A stretch of 60,835 bases of DNA from an uncultured Bradyrhizobium sp. (GCF_936928535.1 NZ_CAKZHY010000126.1:1-60835), one strand, 5' to 3'; positions 26,480 through 35,332 are shown, counted from the stretch's first letter. Notes: generated from the letters alone by a model not told the origin. Program-made: numbers and translations.

Positions 26480-26998
26480 ATGATGAAAGCCGTCGCAACT
26501 GCGGCAGATACCGCAGAGCGCGTTTCCGGCCCGCAGGGTTCGGTTCAGTCGCTCTATCTGGAAGCTTTGACTCTGGTGGAGCGGCTGCATCGCCGGCTCC
26601 TCGACGTGATCAAGGACGAGTTCGATCGTCGTGGCCGCGCCGACATCAATTCCGTGCAGGCGCTCCTGCTCTACAACATCGGCGACAAGGAGCTGACCGC
26701 GGGCGAGCTGCGCACGCGCGGTTACTATCTCGGCTCCAACGTCTCCTATAATCTGAAGAAGCTCGTCGAGCTCGGCTTCCTCGATCATCAGCGCTCGCGC
26801 GTTGATCGCCGCTCGGTGCGCATCCGCCTGACGCCGCAGGGCCAGGAAGTCCGCCGCATCGTCGACAGCCTCTACCAGAAGCATGTCAAGACGGTGGAGC
26901 AGGTCGGTGGCATCTCGGGCGAGGAGTTCTCGACCCTCAACAAGTCGCTGCACCGCCTCGAGCGCTTCTGGACCGACCAGATCCTGTATCGCCTCTGA
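26480..26998 (+). CDS. ldtR: MarR-family winged-helix regulator LdtR
   Basis: The 172-aa protein has a MarR-type winged helix (residues about 50-125), with NSVQALLLYNIGDKELTAGE and the recognition-helix region GYYLGSNVSYNLKKLVELGF followed by a DRRSVRIRLTPQG wing. Relatives called LdtR control an L,D-transpeptidase and osmotic stress tolerance in Liberibacter and related Rhizobiales. Here the gene lies between hemB and glyA, as in Sinorhizobium, which supports orthology. The start MMKAVATAAD could also be one codon later. The inverted repeat about 100 bases upstream is a candidate autoregulatory site. Confidence 0.87.
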   Translation: MMKAVATAADTAERVSGPQGSVQSLYLEALTLVERLHRRLLDVIKDEFDRRGRADINSVQALLLYNIGDKELTAGELRTRGYYLGSNVSYNLKKLVELGFLDHQRSRVDRRSVRIRLTPQGQEVRRIVDSLYQKHVKTVEQVGGISGEEFSTLNKSLHRLERFWTDQILYRL

Positions 26999-27196
26999 GT
27001 TTTAAAAGGGATCAAGGCCAAGCCGGCCCCAAACAAGACCGGCAGGCCCTCCCAACGTGCCTGACTTCCCCAAGCGCGCCGGCCCGGCTTATCCCGGACC
27101 GGTGCGTTTTGACGTTTTTTGCACTTGCGAAAAATCGCCTGATAGGCGGGAACCAGGTGCTCGCGTAGCAGTTGTCTCTCCGGATCGGAGGATGCG

Positions 27197-27430
27197 ATGC
27201 TGGTCGAGCGCGGGTTGCAGGCAATGAACGTCGAACTCGTGAGTGATGCCTACGCCATCGCCGCGAATTACCTCCGCCGCTCCGGTGCCATTCCCGACAC
27301 GCTCGTCACCAACGAGCGCCTGCTTGAGATCATCGTCAAGCTGCTCCAGCACGGCGAATTCAACAAGATCAGGCTCGCCAACGCCGCCATTGCGCGGTTC
27401 GAAGCGCAGTCCGGCGTCAGAGCGGCCTGA
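27197..27430 (+). CDS. Conserved hypothetical protein
   Basis: The 77-aa protein (MLVERGLQAMNVELVSDAYA and following) looks soluble and mostly helical; I see no membrane segment or metal motif. The start at 27197 has GGAGG six bases upstream; a second ATG lies at 27224. It lies between ldtR and glyA with the next small gene 37 bases downstream, probably in one transcript. No function is known to me. Confidence 0.7.
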   Translation: MLVERGLQAMNVELVSDAYAIAANYLRRSGAIPDTLVTNERLLEIIVKLLQHGEFNKIRLANAAIARFEAQSGVRAA

Positions 27431-27467
27431 TCAAGACTCCCAAAATCCCAGAGAACCAGAGGGTGCC

Positions 27468-27689
27468 ATGGAAGCCGCCATCGACCGCATCATGCAAACC
27501 TATGACCTGCTCGCCAACCGCACGTCCGCGGCGAGCGCAGAGGCGCGGGAAAAGGTGACAAACTACCTCAATACCCTGATGGAAGCCGGCGAGAAGGACA
27601 CCCACAGGTTGACGGTTTGCGGCCTGACCTATCTGCGCCAGCTCGATGGCAGTGTGGACCCCGTGAAGGCCGGGTATACCGGGCTGTAG
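27468..27689 (+). CDS. Conserved hypothetical protein
   Basis: The 73-aa protein begins MEAAIDRIMQTYDLLANRTS and is helical and soluble; a GLTYLRQLDGS segment lies near the C-terminus. GAGGG precedes the ATG. It follows the 77-aa gene closely and is followed 10 bases later by a terminator, so the two small genes form a short unit ending before glyA. No function can be assigned. Confidence 0.7.
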   Translation: MEAAIDRIMQTYDLLANRTSAASAEAREKVTNYLNTLMEAGEKDTHRLTVCGLTYLRQLDGSVDPVKAGYTGL

Positions 27690-27698
27690 ACACGGGAC

Positions 27699-27731
27699 GG
27701 CCTGGGTGGCGACAAGCACCCGGGCCCTTTT
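27699..27731 (+). terminator. Terminator before glyA
   Basis: GGCCTGGGTG and CACCCGGGCC form a 10-bp stem with one G-U pair around an eight-base loop, followed by CTTTTG. It follows the 73-aa gene. The remaining 250 bases before glyA show no recognisable riboswitch. Confidence 0.7.
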
Positions 27732-27982
27732 GCCCCCCTCGGGGAAGCTCCTGGAATTGGACGGCCAAACCGGCGAATCCGCCTCTCGATGCCGGACAGT
27801 CCCGTAAGCTTGCGGGCCTCGAAGTCCTGACATCTCCACCATATCTGGCATAATTGCTGAGCCCGACCCGCAAATGCTTGGCCGGGGCGGGGCGATGTGG
27901 TAGATCGCGCTCGCCGCTTCCGATCGCCACACCAGACCCCCGTAGCCCGCCAAAAGGCTGCGGCGGTGGAGATATTCGCACG

Positions 27983-29281
27983 ATGACCGCAGCCAAGACC
28001 GCCAACGCGCCCGATTCGTTTTTCACCGCCTCGCTCGAGCAGGCCGACCCGGAAATCGCCGCCGCCATCAAGGGTGAGCTCGGCCGGCAGCGCCATGAAG
28101 TCGAGCTGATCGCCTCCGAGAACATCGTGAGCCGGGCCGTGCTGGAAGCGCAGGGTTCGGTGATGACCAACAAATATGCGGAGGGTTATCCGGGCGCGCG
28201 GTACTATGGCGGTTGTGAGTGGGTCGACGTCGCCGAGAACCTCGCGATTGATCGTGCCAAGAAGCTGTTTGGCGCTGGCTTCGCCAACGTGCAGCCGAAC
28301 TCCGGCAGCCAGATGAACCAGGCGGTGTTTCTGGCGCTGCTCCAGCCCGGCGACACCTTCATGGGTCTCGATCTTGCGGCGGGCGGCCATCTCACCCACG
28401 GCTCGCCCGTCAACATGAGCGGCAAGTGGTTCAAGGCCTCGCACTACACCGTGCGCCGCGAGGATCAGATCATCGACATGGACGCGGTCCAGAAGCAGGC
28501 CGAAGAGGTCAAGCCGAAGCTGATCGTCGCCGGCGGCTCGGCCTATTCGCGCGCCTGGGACTTCAAGCGTTTCCGCGAGATCGCGGACAGCGTCGGCGCG
28601 TACCTGCTGGTCGACATGGCGCATTTCGCGGGTCTCGTCGCCGGCGGCGTGCATGCTTCGCCCGTGCCTTATGCCCACGTGACCACCACGACCACGCACA
28701 AGTCGCTGCGCGGCCCGCGCGGCGGTCTGATGCTGTGGAACGACGAGGCGCTGACCAAGAAGTTCAACTCGGCGATCTTCCCGGGCCTGCAGGGCGGCCC
28801 GCTGATGCACGTGATCGCGGCGAAGGCGGTTGCCTTCGGCGAGGCGCTGCGTCCGGACTTCAAGGTCTATGCGAAGAACGTCGTCGAGAACGCCAAGGCT
28901 CTCGCCGAGGCGATGAAGAGCCACGGCTTCGATATTGTCTCCGGCGGTACCGATAACCATCTCATGCTGGTCGACCTCCGGCCGAAGGGCCTGAAGGGTA
29001 ACGTCTCGGAGAAGGCGCTGGTTCGCGCCGCTATTACCTGCAACAAGAACGGTATTCCCTTCGACCCCCAGTCGCCGTTCGTCACCTCCGGAATTCGGCT
29101 GGGCACGCCGGCGGCGACGACCCGAGGCTTCGGCGTCGCCGAATTCCAGCAGGTCGGCGGCATGATTGCCGAGGTCCTCAACGCGATCGCGCAGTCCGAC
29201 GACGGCAAGGCGCCGCTGGTCGAGGCCGCGATCAAGGAGCGGGTCAAGGCGCTCACCGATCGCTTCCCGATCTATCAGTAA
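27983..29281 (+). CDS. glyA: Serine hydroxymethyltransferase
   Basis: GlyA interconverts serine and glycine and feeds one-carbon units to folate. The 432-aa PLP enzyme shows IASENIVSRAVLEAQGS, EGYPGARYYGGCEWVD, and the PLP-lysine motif as TTTTHKSLRGPRGG. The start MTAAKTANAPDSFFTASLEQ at 27983 was chosen because upstream in-frame codons fall in the terminator-containing spacer. nrdR and the rib genes follow on the same strand, an order conserved in Rhizobiales. Confidence 0.96.
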   Translation: MTAAKTANAPDSFFTASLEQADPEIAAAIKGELGRQRHEVELIASENIVSRAVLEAQGSVMTNKYAEGYPGARYYGGCEWVDVAENLAIDRAKKLFGAGFANVQPNSGSQMNQAVFLALLQPGDTFMGLDLAAGGHLTHGSPVNMSGKWFKASHYTVRREDQIIDMDAVQKQAEEVKPKLIVAGGSAYSRAWDFKRFREIADSVGAYLLVDMAHFAGLVAGGVHASPVPYAHVTTTTTHKSLRGPRGGLMLWNDEALTKKFNSAIFPGLQGGPLMHVIAAKAVAFGEALRPDFKVYAKNVVENAKALAEAMKSHGFDIVSGGTDNHLMLVDLRPKGLKGNVSEKALVRAAITCNKNGIPFDPQSPFVTSGIRLGTPAATTRGFGVAEFQQVGGMIAEVLNAIAQSDDGKAPLVEAAIKERVKALTDRFPIYQ

Positions 29282-29310
29282 GGCCAAGGAAAACTGGTTA
29301 AGGTCAACGG

Positions 29311-29793
29311 ATGCGCTGCCCGAACTGCAACAGTCTCGATACGCAGGTAAAGGACTCGCGTCCGACCGAGGATTCTTCCGTTATTCGCAGGCGGCGCGTG
29401 TGCGTCGCCTGCGAATTCCGTTTCACCACCTTCGAGCGCGTGCAGCTGCGCGAGCTCACAGTGATCAAGCGCAACGGCCGTCGGGTGCCATTCGATCGCG
29501 ACAAACTGATGCGTTCGGTCTCGATCTCCTTGCGCAAGCGGCCGGTCGAGCCTGAAAGGGTGGAGAAGATGGTCTCCACCATCGTGCGCGAGCTCGAGAC
29601 CGGGGGCGAGGCCGAGATCTCATCCGAGGTGATCGGCGAGACCGTGATGGAGCATCTGCGCACGCTCGACGACGTCGCCTATGTGCGCTTCGCCTCCGTC
29701 TATCGCAATTTCCGCGAGGCCAAGGATTTCGCCGACGTGCTCGGCGAGCTCTCCGGTGAGGAGGAAGCGCGGCTCGCCGCGATCCGCAAATGA
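29311..29793 (+). CDS. nrdR: Transcriptional repressor NrdR
   Basis: NrdR senses ATP/dATP and represses ribonucleotide reductase genes at paired NrdR boxes. The 160-aa protein has the zinc ribbon MRCPNCNSLDTQVKDSR with CVAC, then an ATP-cone (VIKRNGRRVPFDRDKLMRSV) to about residue 140. All four zinc cysteines (C3, C6, C31 and C34) are present. Its stop overlaps the ribD start (ATGA). Confidence 0.95.
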   Translation: MRCPNCNSLDTQVKDSRPTEDSSVIRRRRVCVACEFRFTTFERVQLRELTVIKRNGRRVPFDRDKLMRSVSISLRKRPVEPERVEKMVSTIVRELETGGEAEISSEVIGETVMEHLRTLDDVAYVRFASVYRNFREAKDFADVLGELSGEEEARLAAIRK

Positions 29794-30938
29794 TCTTCCG
29801 CATCCTGGAGGATCAGTTCGCCCAGAAGATCCGCGACTCCAAGGACGCCGATCGCCGCTTCATGCAGCTTGCACTCGCGCTCGGTCGGCGCGGGCAGGGG
29901 TGTACCTGGCCCAATCCGGCGGTGGGCGCTGTTATCGTCAAGGACGGCGTCATCGTCGGCCGCGGCTGGACGCAAGCAGGTGGACGGCCGCATGCTGAGG
30001 TTGAAGCGCTCCGGCGGGCAGGCGAGGCAGCGCGCGGCGCCACGCTCTATGTCACGCTCGAACCCTGCTCGCATTTCGGCAAGTCGCCGCCCTGCGCCGA
30101 CGCGGTGATCGCGGCCGGCATCACGCGCGTGGTGGCGGCGATCGAGGATCCCAATCCGGACGTTGCAGGGCAGGGCCATGCGCGTCTGCGCGCCGCCGGC
30201 ATCACCGTGGATGTGGGCCTGTGCGCGGCGGAGGCTGCGTTCGACCACGCCGGCCATTTTCGCCGTATCAGGGACAAGCGTCCGCATGTGATCCTGAAGC
30301 TTGCGATCTCGCCCGACGGCAAGATCGGCGCTGAAGGCGGTAAGCCGCTCGCGATCACGGGCGAGGCGGTGCGCGATCGCGTGCATCTGCTCCGCGCCTC
30401 GAGCGACGCCATCCTGGTCGGCATCGGCACCGTGCTGGCTGATGATCCGCAGCTCAATTGCCGCCTGCCGGGCATGGCGGCGCGCTCGCCGGTGCGGGTG
30501 GTGCTCGACCAGAGCCTGCGCATTCCGGCCGCGAGCCAGTTGGCGCGCACCGCGCGCGAGACGCCGCTTTGGGTGATAGCTTCCGAGCTGGCTGAAGCTG
30601 CGGCCGCGACCCGCCTTGGCGCAGCCGGTGCGCAAATCCTGCGCATGCCGCCGAACGGTGCATCCAGGCTCGACCTTGCGGCCACGCTGCGCGCACTCGC
30701 CGACAAAGGCATCACGCGGCTGATGGTCGAGGGCGGTAGCCGTGTTGCGGCCTCCTTCGTGTCCGCCGACCTCGTCGACGAGATCTGGCTGTTCCGCGGA
30801 GCGGAAGAGGTGGGCGCCGGTGGGGTCGATGCGCTCGATGCATTGCCCCTGTCGAAAATCACGCAGTCGCAGGCCTACAAGGTTCATGCTAGCGAGACAT
30901 TCGGCCCCGATACTCTCACCGTCTACGAGCGCGCCTAG
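29790..30938 (+). CDS. ribD: Bifunctional riboflavin deaminase/reductase RibD
   Basis: RibD carries out the second and third steps of riboflavin synthesis: deamination of the pyrimidine, then side-chain reduction. The N-terminal deaminase (about residues 20-145) has HAEVEAL and PCSHFGKSPPCADA, which bind zinc; the C-terminal reductase begins near RPHVILKLAISPDGKIGA and includes MVEGGSRVAASF. Length is 382 aa. An internal ATG at 29862 would remove the first 24 residues, which are not part of the deaminase fold. The ribE ATG follows one base after the stop. Confidence 0.95.
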   Translation: MIFRILEDQFAQKIRDSKDADRRFMQLALALGRRGQGCTWPNPAVGAVIVKDGVIVGRGWTQAGGRPHAEVEALRRAGEAARGATLYVTLEPCSHFGKSPPCADAVIAAGITRVVAAIEDPNPDVAGQGHARLRAAGITVDVGLCAAEAAFDHAGHFRRIRDKRPHVILKLAISPDGKIGAEGGKPLAITGEAVRDRVHLLRASSDAILVGIGTVLADDPQLNCRLPGMAARSPVRVVLDQSLRIPAASQLARTARETPLWVIASELAEAAAATRLGAAGAQILRMPPNGASRLDLAATLRALADKGITRLMVEGGSRVAASFVSADLVDEIWLFRGAEEVGAGGVDALDALPLSKITQSQAYKVHASETFGPDTLTVYERA

Positions 30939-30939
30939 C

Positions 30940-31566
30940 ATGTTCACCGGCATTGTCACCGATATCGGCGAGATCGTCAGCTTCAAGCCTGTGGCGCAGG
31001 GGCAATTGCACCGTCTGCGCATCGCTTGCAGCTACGATCAGGCCACCATCGCCGATGGCGCCTCGATTGCCAGCAATGGCGTGTGCCTCACCGTGGTTGC
31101 TTCCGGCGTCGCTGATGGCAAGGATTCTAAGCAAAGAACCTGGTATGATGTCGATGCCGCCGCCGAGACGCTGGCGTTGACGACGGCAAAGCACTGGAAG
31201 TTGGGCACCAAGCTCAATCTTGAACGCGCGCTCAAGATCGGTGACGAGCTCGGCGGCCACATCGTCGCCGGCCATGCCGACGGGATTGCGACCATCGTCA
31301 GCCGCGAGGACCTGCCCGACATGGCGCGGTTCGAGCTCTCCACGACGCGGGAGCTGGCGCGCTTCATCGCCACCAAGGGCTCGATTACGCTCGACGGCGT
31401 CTCGCTGACGGTCAATACGGTCAAGGACGTGACCTTTTCGGTGCTGATCATTCCGCATACGCTGGAAGTCACGACGATCGGCGGCTGGAAGGCGGGCAGT
31501 GAGGTTAATATCGAGGTCGATCTGATGGCCCGCTATGCGGCGCGGCTCACGGAAATGACGGCGTAG
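30940..31566 (+). CDS. ribE: Riboflavin synthase alpha subunit
   Basis: The enzyme forms riboflavin from two 6,7-dimethyl-8-ribityllumazine molecules. MFTGIVTDIGEIVSF is the family N-terminus. The two homologous lumazine-binding halves show ASIASNGVCLTVV and GSITLDGVSLTVN. Length is 208 aa. The gene starts immediately after ribD; ribH follows after a short gap that holds a small palindromic repeat. Confidence 0.95.
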   Translation: MFTGIVTDIGEIVSFKPVAQGQLHRLRIACSYDQATIADGASIASNGVCLTVVASGVADGKDSKQRTWYDVDAAAETLALTTAKHWKLGTKLNLERALKIGDELGGHIVAGHADGIATIVSREDLPDMARFELSTTRELARFIATKGSITLDGVSLTVNTVKDVTFSVLIIPHTLEVTTIGGWKAGSEVNIEVDLMARYAARLTEMTA

Positions 31567-31568
31567 CC

Positions 31569-31602
31569 GTCATTCCGGGTTCGCTTCGCGCCCCGGAATG
31601 AC
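31569..31602. repeat. Short palindromic repeat (family D)
   Basis: GTCATTCCGGG (31569-31579) and CCCGGAATGAC (31592-31602) form a perfect 11-bp inverted repeat around TTCGCTTCGCGC, two bases after the ribE stop. As RNA it would make a stable hairpin between ribE and ribH. Confidence 0.8.
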
Positions 31603-31679
31603 TGTACCCTTTTGAACTTGGCTTGCCGGCTCGCGGCGACTACATAACGGCCCGACCCAGAATAGACGGATTTTGAACG

Positions 31680-32171
31680 ATGGCAGACGCGCGGCGCGCA
31701 CCCCTGAAGGACCAGACCGACATTTCAGGCGCACGTGCGCTTGTCGTCGAGGCGCGGTTCTATGACGATCTCCAGGATGCGCTTCTGGACGGCGCGGTCA
31801 CTGAACTGAAGGCCGCGGGCCTGTCCCATGACGTCATCACGGTCCCCGGCGCGCTGGAGATCCCGGCCGCGGTAGCCATCGCGGTCGACGCGGCTGCCGC
31901 GAACGGCAAGCCCTATGACGCGGTGATCGCGCTTGGCTGCGTCATCCGCGGCGATACGATCCATTTCGAGATCGTCTCGCAGGAATCCTCGCGCGCGCTG
32001 ATGGACCTTGCGGTCGCGCGAAAACTGCCGCTCGGCAACGGCATCCTCACCGTCAACAACGAGGACCAGGCCTGGGCGCGGGCGCGTGCCAGCGAGCTCA
32101 ACAAGGGCGGTGATGCCGCACGCGCGGCGCTTGCGATGCTGCGCATCAAGCGCCGCCTGGCGCGGGCCTGA
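31680..32171 (+). CDS. ribH: 6,7-dimethyl-8-ribityllumazine synthase
   Basis: RibH builds the lumazine from the RibD product and dihydroxybutanone phosphate, and forms icosahedral or decameric shells. The 163-aa protein has the GALEIP segment at residues about 58-63, then GCVIRGDTIHFEIVSQESSR, which carries the catalytic His, and NGILTVNNEDQAWARA. It precedes nusB by three bases, as in many bacteria. Confidence 0.95.
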   Translation: MADARRAPLKDQTDISGARALVVEARFYDDLQDALLDGAVTELKAAGLSHDVITVPGALEIPAAVAIAVDAAAANGKPYDAVIALGCVIRGDTIHFEIVSQESSRALMDLAVARKLPLGNGILTVNNEDQAWARARASELNKGGDAARAALAMLRIKRRLARA

Positions 32172-32174
32172 GCC

Positions 32175-32669
32175 ATGGCTGACCACAGGAAACCGGCTGC
32201 GACTGCGGAGAAGAAAGCCAACCGGCGCGGTGCGGCGCGGCTCGCCGCCGTCCAGGCGCTGTACCAGATGGACATCGCCGGTGCCGGCATCAACGACATC
32301 TTTGCCGAATTTGAAAGCCACTGGCTCGGCAATGAGGTCGAGGGCGACACTTATCTGCCGGCGGAAGCCGCGTTCTTCCGCGACGTCGTCTCCGGCGTCG
32401 TGCGCGACCAGAAGAAGCTCGATCCGCTGATCGATGAGGCGCTGTCGAAGGGCTGGCCGCTCAAGCGCATCGAGGCGATACTGCGCGCGGTGCTCCGGGC
32501 AGGGGCCTACGAATTGGAGCATCGCAAGGACGTGCCGGGCCGCGTCGTGATCTCCGAATATGTCGACGTCGCCAATGCCTTCGTCGACCGTGAGGAGACC
32601 GGCATGGTCAACGCCGTGCTCGACCAGATCGGCCGCCAGTTTCGCGGTGACGAGTTCGGGCGGGGGTAG
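32175..32669 (+). CDS. nusB: Transcription antitermination protein NusB
   Basis: NusB with NusE binds boxA RNA in rRNA operons and prevents early termination. The 164-aa helical protein has RRGAARLAAVQALYQMDIAG near the N-terminus and LRAGAYELEHRKDVPGRVVI followed by SEYVDVANAF in the C-terminal half, both conserved. It is closely coupled to ribH. Confidence 0.94.
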   Translation: MADHRKPAATAEKKANRRGAARLAAVQALYQMDIAGAGINDIFAEFESHWLGNEVEGDTYLPAEAAFFRDVVSGVVRDQKKLDPLIDEALSKGWPLKRIEAILRAVLRAGAYELEHRKDVPGRVVISEYVDVANAFVDREETGMVNAVLDQIGRQFRGDEFGRG

Positions 32670-32694
32670 TTGAGACGATGACGTCCGCCGTAGC

Positions 32695-32812
32695 CGTCAT
32701 CCTGAGGTGCCGGAGCGAAGCGGAGGCCTCGAAGGACGACGGCGTGCCGCTGAGGTCGCACCTCGGCCGTGCATCTTTCGAGGCTCGCAAGGGCTCGCAC
32801 CTCAGGATGACG
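32695..32812. repeat. Palindromic intergenic repeat (family E) inside the nusB-thiL gap
   Basis: CGTCATCCTGAGGTGC (32695-32710) and GCACCTCAGGATGACG (32797-32812) form a perfect 16-bp terminal inverted repeat; CCTCGAA and TTCGAGG pair inside. The element fills almost the whole 154-base space between nusB and thiL, in the middle of what is otherwise an operon, and ends 11 bases before the thiL GTG. Confidence 0.85.
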
Positions 32813-32823
32813 GGTCTGCTATC

Positions 32824-33816
32824 GTGACGCAGAACGACGATCGAGGCTCCGCCGAAGACTCCCTCATCGCGCGCTATTTCAAGCCGCTGGCGACGGATCC
32901 CGGCGCATTCGCTCTGGTCGATGATGCCGCGATCCTGTCCTCGTCGGGCGAAGACATCGTGGTCACCACCGACGCGGTGGTCGAGGGCGTGCATTATCTT
33001 GCCACTGATCCTCCTGATACCATCGCGCGCAAGGCGCTGCGGGTGAACCTGTCTGATCTTGCCGCCAAGGGCGCTCTACCTGCCGGCTTCGTGCTGACGC
33101 TGGCGCTGCGCAGCAAGGAGGATGCCTGGCTGCGACCGTTCGCCGATGCACTCGGCGAAGACGCCAAGGCCTTTGCGTGCCCGCTGCTCGGCGGCGACAC
33201 GGTGTCGACACCGGGACCGCAGATGATCTCGATCACGGCCTTCGGGCGCGTGCCGAAAGGGCGGATGGTCGGCCGCACCGGCGCAAGGCCGGGTGACTTT
33301 GTCTTTGTGACGGGAACGATCGGCGATGCCGCGCTGGGTCTCGATGTGCTCACGGGCGGTGCGACCGCGTCCGCACTGACGGACCCGGCTGCGCGGGACT
33401 TTCTCATCGACCGCTATCGCGTTCCAAGGCCGCGCAATACGCTGGCGATCGTCGTGCGCGACCACGCGAGCGCCGCGATGGATGTGTCCGACGGCCTGGC
33501 GGGTGATCTCGCCAAGCTCTGCACCGCCTCTGGCGTCAGTGCCGTGATCAACGCCCACCACGTCCCGGCGTCACCCGCTGCCGCCAGCGCGGTCTCCGCC
33601 GTCGGGCTCGAGAAGCTGGTTTCGGGTGGTGACGACTATGAGATCCTGTGCGCGGTTCCGGAAGGACGCAGCGAGGCCTTCGTGCGAGAGGCCGAGCAGG
33701 CCGGGGTAGAGGTCACGATGATCGGTACCATCATTGCCGGCCAAGGGGCGCCGCAATGGATCGACGCGCAGGGCCACGAGGTCACGCTGCGGCGATTGTC
33801 CTACAGTCATTTCTAG
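32824..33816 (+). CDS. thiL: Thiamine-monophosphate kinase
   Basis: ThiL makes thiamine pyrophosphate from thiamine monophosphate. The 330-aa protein shows DDAAIL with the metal-binding Asps, VVTTDAVVEGVHY, CPLLGGDTVSTPG and MDVSDGLAGDLAKLC of the PurM/ThiL fold. It begins with GTG at 32824 (VTQNDDRGSAEDSLIARYF); the frame continues upstream but only through the repeat element, so no earlier start is credible. It follows nusB in the usual order. Confidence 0.93.
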   Translation: MTQNDDRGSAEDSLIARYFKPLATDPGAFALVDDAAILSSSGEDIVVTTDAVVEGVHYLATDPPDTIARKALRVNLSDLAAKGALPAGFVLTLALRSKEDAWLRPFADALGEDAKAFACPLLGGDTVSTPGPQMISITAFGRVPKGRMVGRTGARPGDFVFVTGTIGDAALGLDVLTGGATASALTDPAARDFLIDRYRVPRPRNTLAIVVRDHASAAMDVSDGLAGDLAKLCTASGVSAVINAHHVPASPAAASAVSAVGLEKLVSGGDDYEILCAVPEGRSEAFVREAEQAGVEVTMIGTIIAGQGAPQWIDAQGHEVTLRRLSYSHF

Positions 33817-33918
33817 GTCAGGTCAGACCCGTGGTTCGCCGGGATGCGAGGCCCAGGGTCTCCGTTTTCTCGCGATGTCAGGGTAATATCGGCAATCGCA
33901 ACGACGGGCTTGATTCGG

Positions 33919-34524
33919 ATGACGGCAGCTTCAACCGCGAACACGCTGCAGATTGTTCCCGGTAGGGAATGCGGAAGCTGTTCACTGTGCTGCAAGGTCT
34001 ACGACATTGTCGAGATCGGCAAGGCCGCAGGCAAATGGTGCGGGCAGTGCAAGCCCGGTCGCGGCTGCAAGATCCACGACAATTTGCCGAACCAGTGCGC
34101 GGAGTTTAACTGCCTTTGGCGGACCGACGCGGCGATGCCGGCGCAGTGGAAGCCCGACCAGGCCAAGATGGTGGCCTCCATCCAGCCGATCACCCGCAAC
34201 ATCCAGATCCAGGTCGACCCGGGCTTGCCGTCGGCGTGGAGCCGGCAGCCCTATCACGATCACCTGCGGCAGTGGTCCAAGAAGAACATGCCGAAAGGCA
34301 TTTACGTCGTGGTCTTCGTCAATGATCAGGCCACTCTCGTGCTGCCGGACCAGGACGTGCCGCTCGGGCCTCTGACACCCGAACAGACCATCGCGGTGCG
34401 GGTGGAGCCCGGTCCGAACGGCGGCGTCTATGAGGTCAAGGTTTCGACCACGCGGACCATGCCGGACGGTCAAACCATCGAAGTCGGGTCCACGTCCCGC
34501 TATCCCGTGAGGTCGGCGGCTTAA
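33919..34524 (+). CDS. Cysteine-cluster protein, paralogue 1 (YkgJ-like)
   Basis: The 201-aa protein (start MTAASTANTLQIVPGRECGS) has a metal-binding Cys cluster: CGSCSLCCKVYDIVEIGKAA, then WCGQCKPGRGCKIHDNLPNQ followed by CAEFNCLW. This resembles the YkgJ/putative zinc- or iron-chelating family. The remaining 130 residues are beta-rich (YVVVFVNDQATLVLPDQDVP) and end YPVRSAA. It is followed 90 bases later by a clear tandem paralogue. Function is unknown; neither copy has a signal peptide. Confidence 0.75.
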   Translation: MTAASTANTLQIVPGRECGSCSLCCKVYDIVEIGKAAGKWCGQCKPGRGCKIHDNLPNQCAEFNCLWRTDAAMPAQWKPDQAKMVASIQPITRNIQIQVDPGLPSAWSRQPYHDHLRQWSKKNMPKGIYVVVFVNDQATLVLPDQDVPLGPLTPEQTIAVRVEPGPNGGVYEVKVSTTRTMPDGQTIEVGSTSRYPVRSAA

Positions 34525-34614
34525 GGCCGGCCTCTCGCAATTCTCGCGCAATCCCCGCGAAAGCCTGCGGACGTATCAGCGCCAACAGGGTTGGCAGCTG
34601 ATGGGTGTGGTGGG

Positions 34615-35223
34615 ATGACGGCAGTCATTTCGGGGGCGGGCGAGGCACCGGTTGCCCAGCACCGCGCGTGCGGAAGCTGCACGCTCTGTTGCAAGGTCTA
34701 CAACGTGGTCGCGTTCGGCAAGCCCGCCGGCACCTGGTGTTCACATTGCGAGCCGAGCCTTGGCTGTACGATCCACGCCAACAGGCCAAGCGAATGCGCG
34801 GCGTTCGATTGTCTCTGGAAAACCACGCCGGCACTGCCCATGCACTGGAAGCCCGATCAGGCGAAGATGGTGCTGACGGTGCACCCGAATACCAACAACA
34901 TCCAGGTCGTGGTTGATCCCGATTTGCCATCGGCCTGGACGCGGCAGCCTTATCACAGCCAGTTGCGGGTGCTGGCGAAGAGCAACATGGCGAAAGGCCA
35001 TCTTGTGATCGTGTTCGTTGGCGAATTGGCGACCCTGATCCTGCCAGACCAGGATGTGCCGCTCGGGGCCCTCACGCTCGATCAGGTCGTTTCGGTGATG
35101 CTGGAGCCGGGCCCCGGCGGTGGCGCCTACGAGGTCAAGATCTTCGCCCGGCGCGCAACGGCTAGCGGGCAGACCCTGGAATTGGCGTCGGCCTCCCGTC
35201 ATCCCTTGAGGTCGGCGGCCTGA
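34615..35223 (+). CDS. Cysteine-cluster protein, paralogue 2 (YkgJ-like)
   Basis: The 202-aa product is a tandem duplicate of the preceding gene, with the same Cys cluster (CGSCTLCCKVYNVVAFGKPA, then WCSHCEPSLGCTIHANRPSE followed by CAAFDCLW), the shared MHWKPDQAKMV and LPSAWTRQPYH segments and the same HPLRSAA ending. All cysteines are kept, so both copies appear functional, though many surface positions differ. The start MTAVISGAGE at 34615 parallels the MTAAST start of copy 1. Confidence 0.75.
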   Translation: MTAVISGAGEAPVAQHRACGSCTLCCKVYNVVAFGKPAGTWCSHCEPSLGCTIHANRPSECAAFDCLWKTTPALPMHWKPDQAKMVLTVHPNTNNIQVVVDPDLPSAWTRQPYHSQLRVLAKSNMAKGHLVIVFVGELATLILPDQDVPLGALTLDQVVSVMLEPGPGGGAYEVKIFARRATASGQTLELASASRHPLRSAA

Positions 35224-35332
35224 AGGCTGACGGCAGCGCTCGGGATTAGGCTAAATACCTGCCGAGATCGGCTTTTTCGCACCTATCTGGCGTTGCACCC
35301 TCAATTTGATTTTGGCAAGCTCGCGACCGACT

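Noticed and set aside
27690..27982. A riboswitch upstream of glyA
   Set aside because: Only a terminator hairpin was recognised; there is no tandem glycine-aptamer pattern and no SAM-type core that I can identify.
29281..31680. An FMN riboswitch before the rib genes
   Set aside because: ribD, ribE and ribH follow other genes with overlaps or small gaps; no RFN-element core was seen in those gaps.
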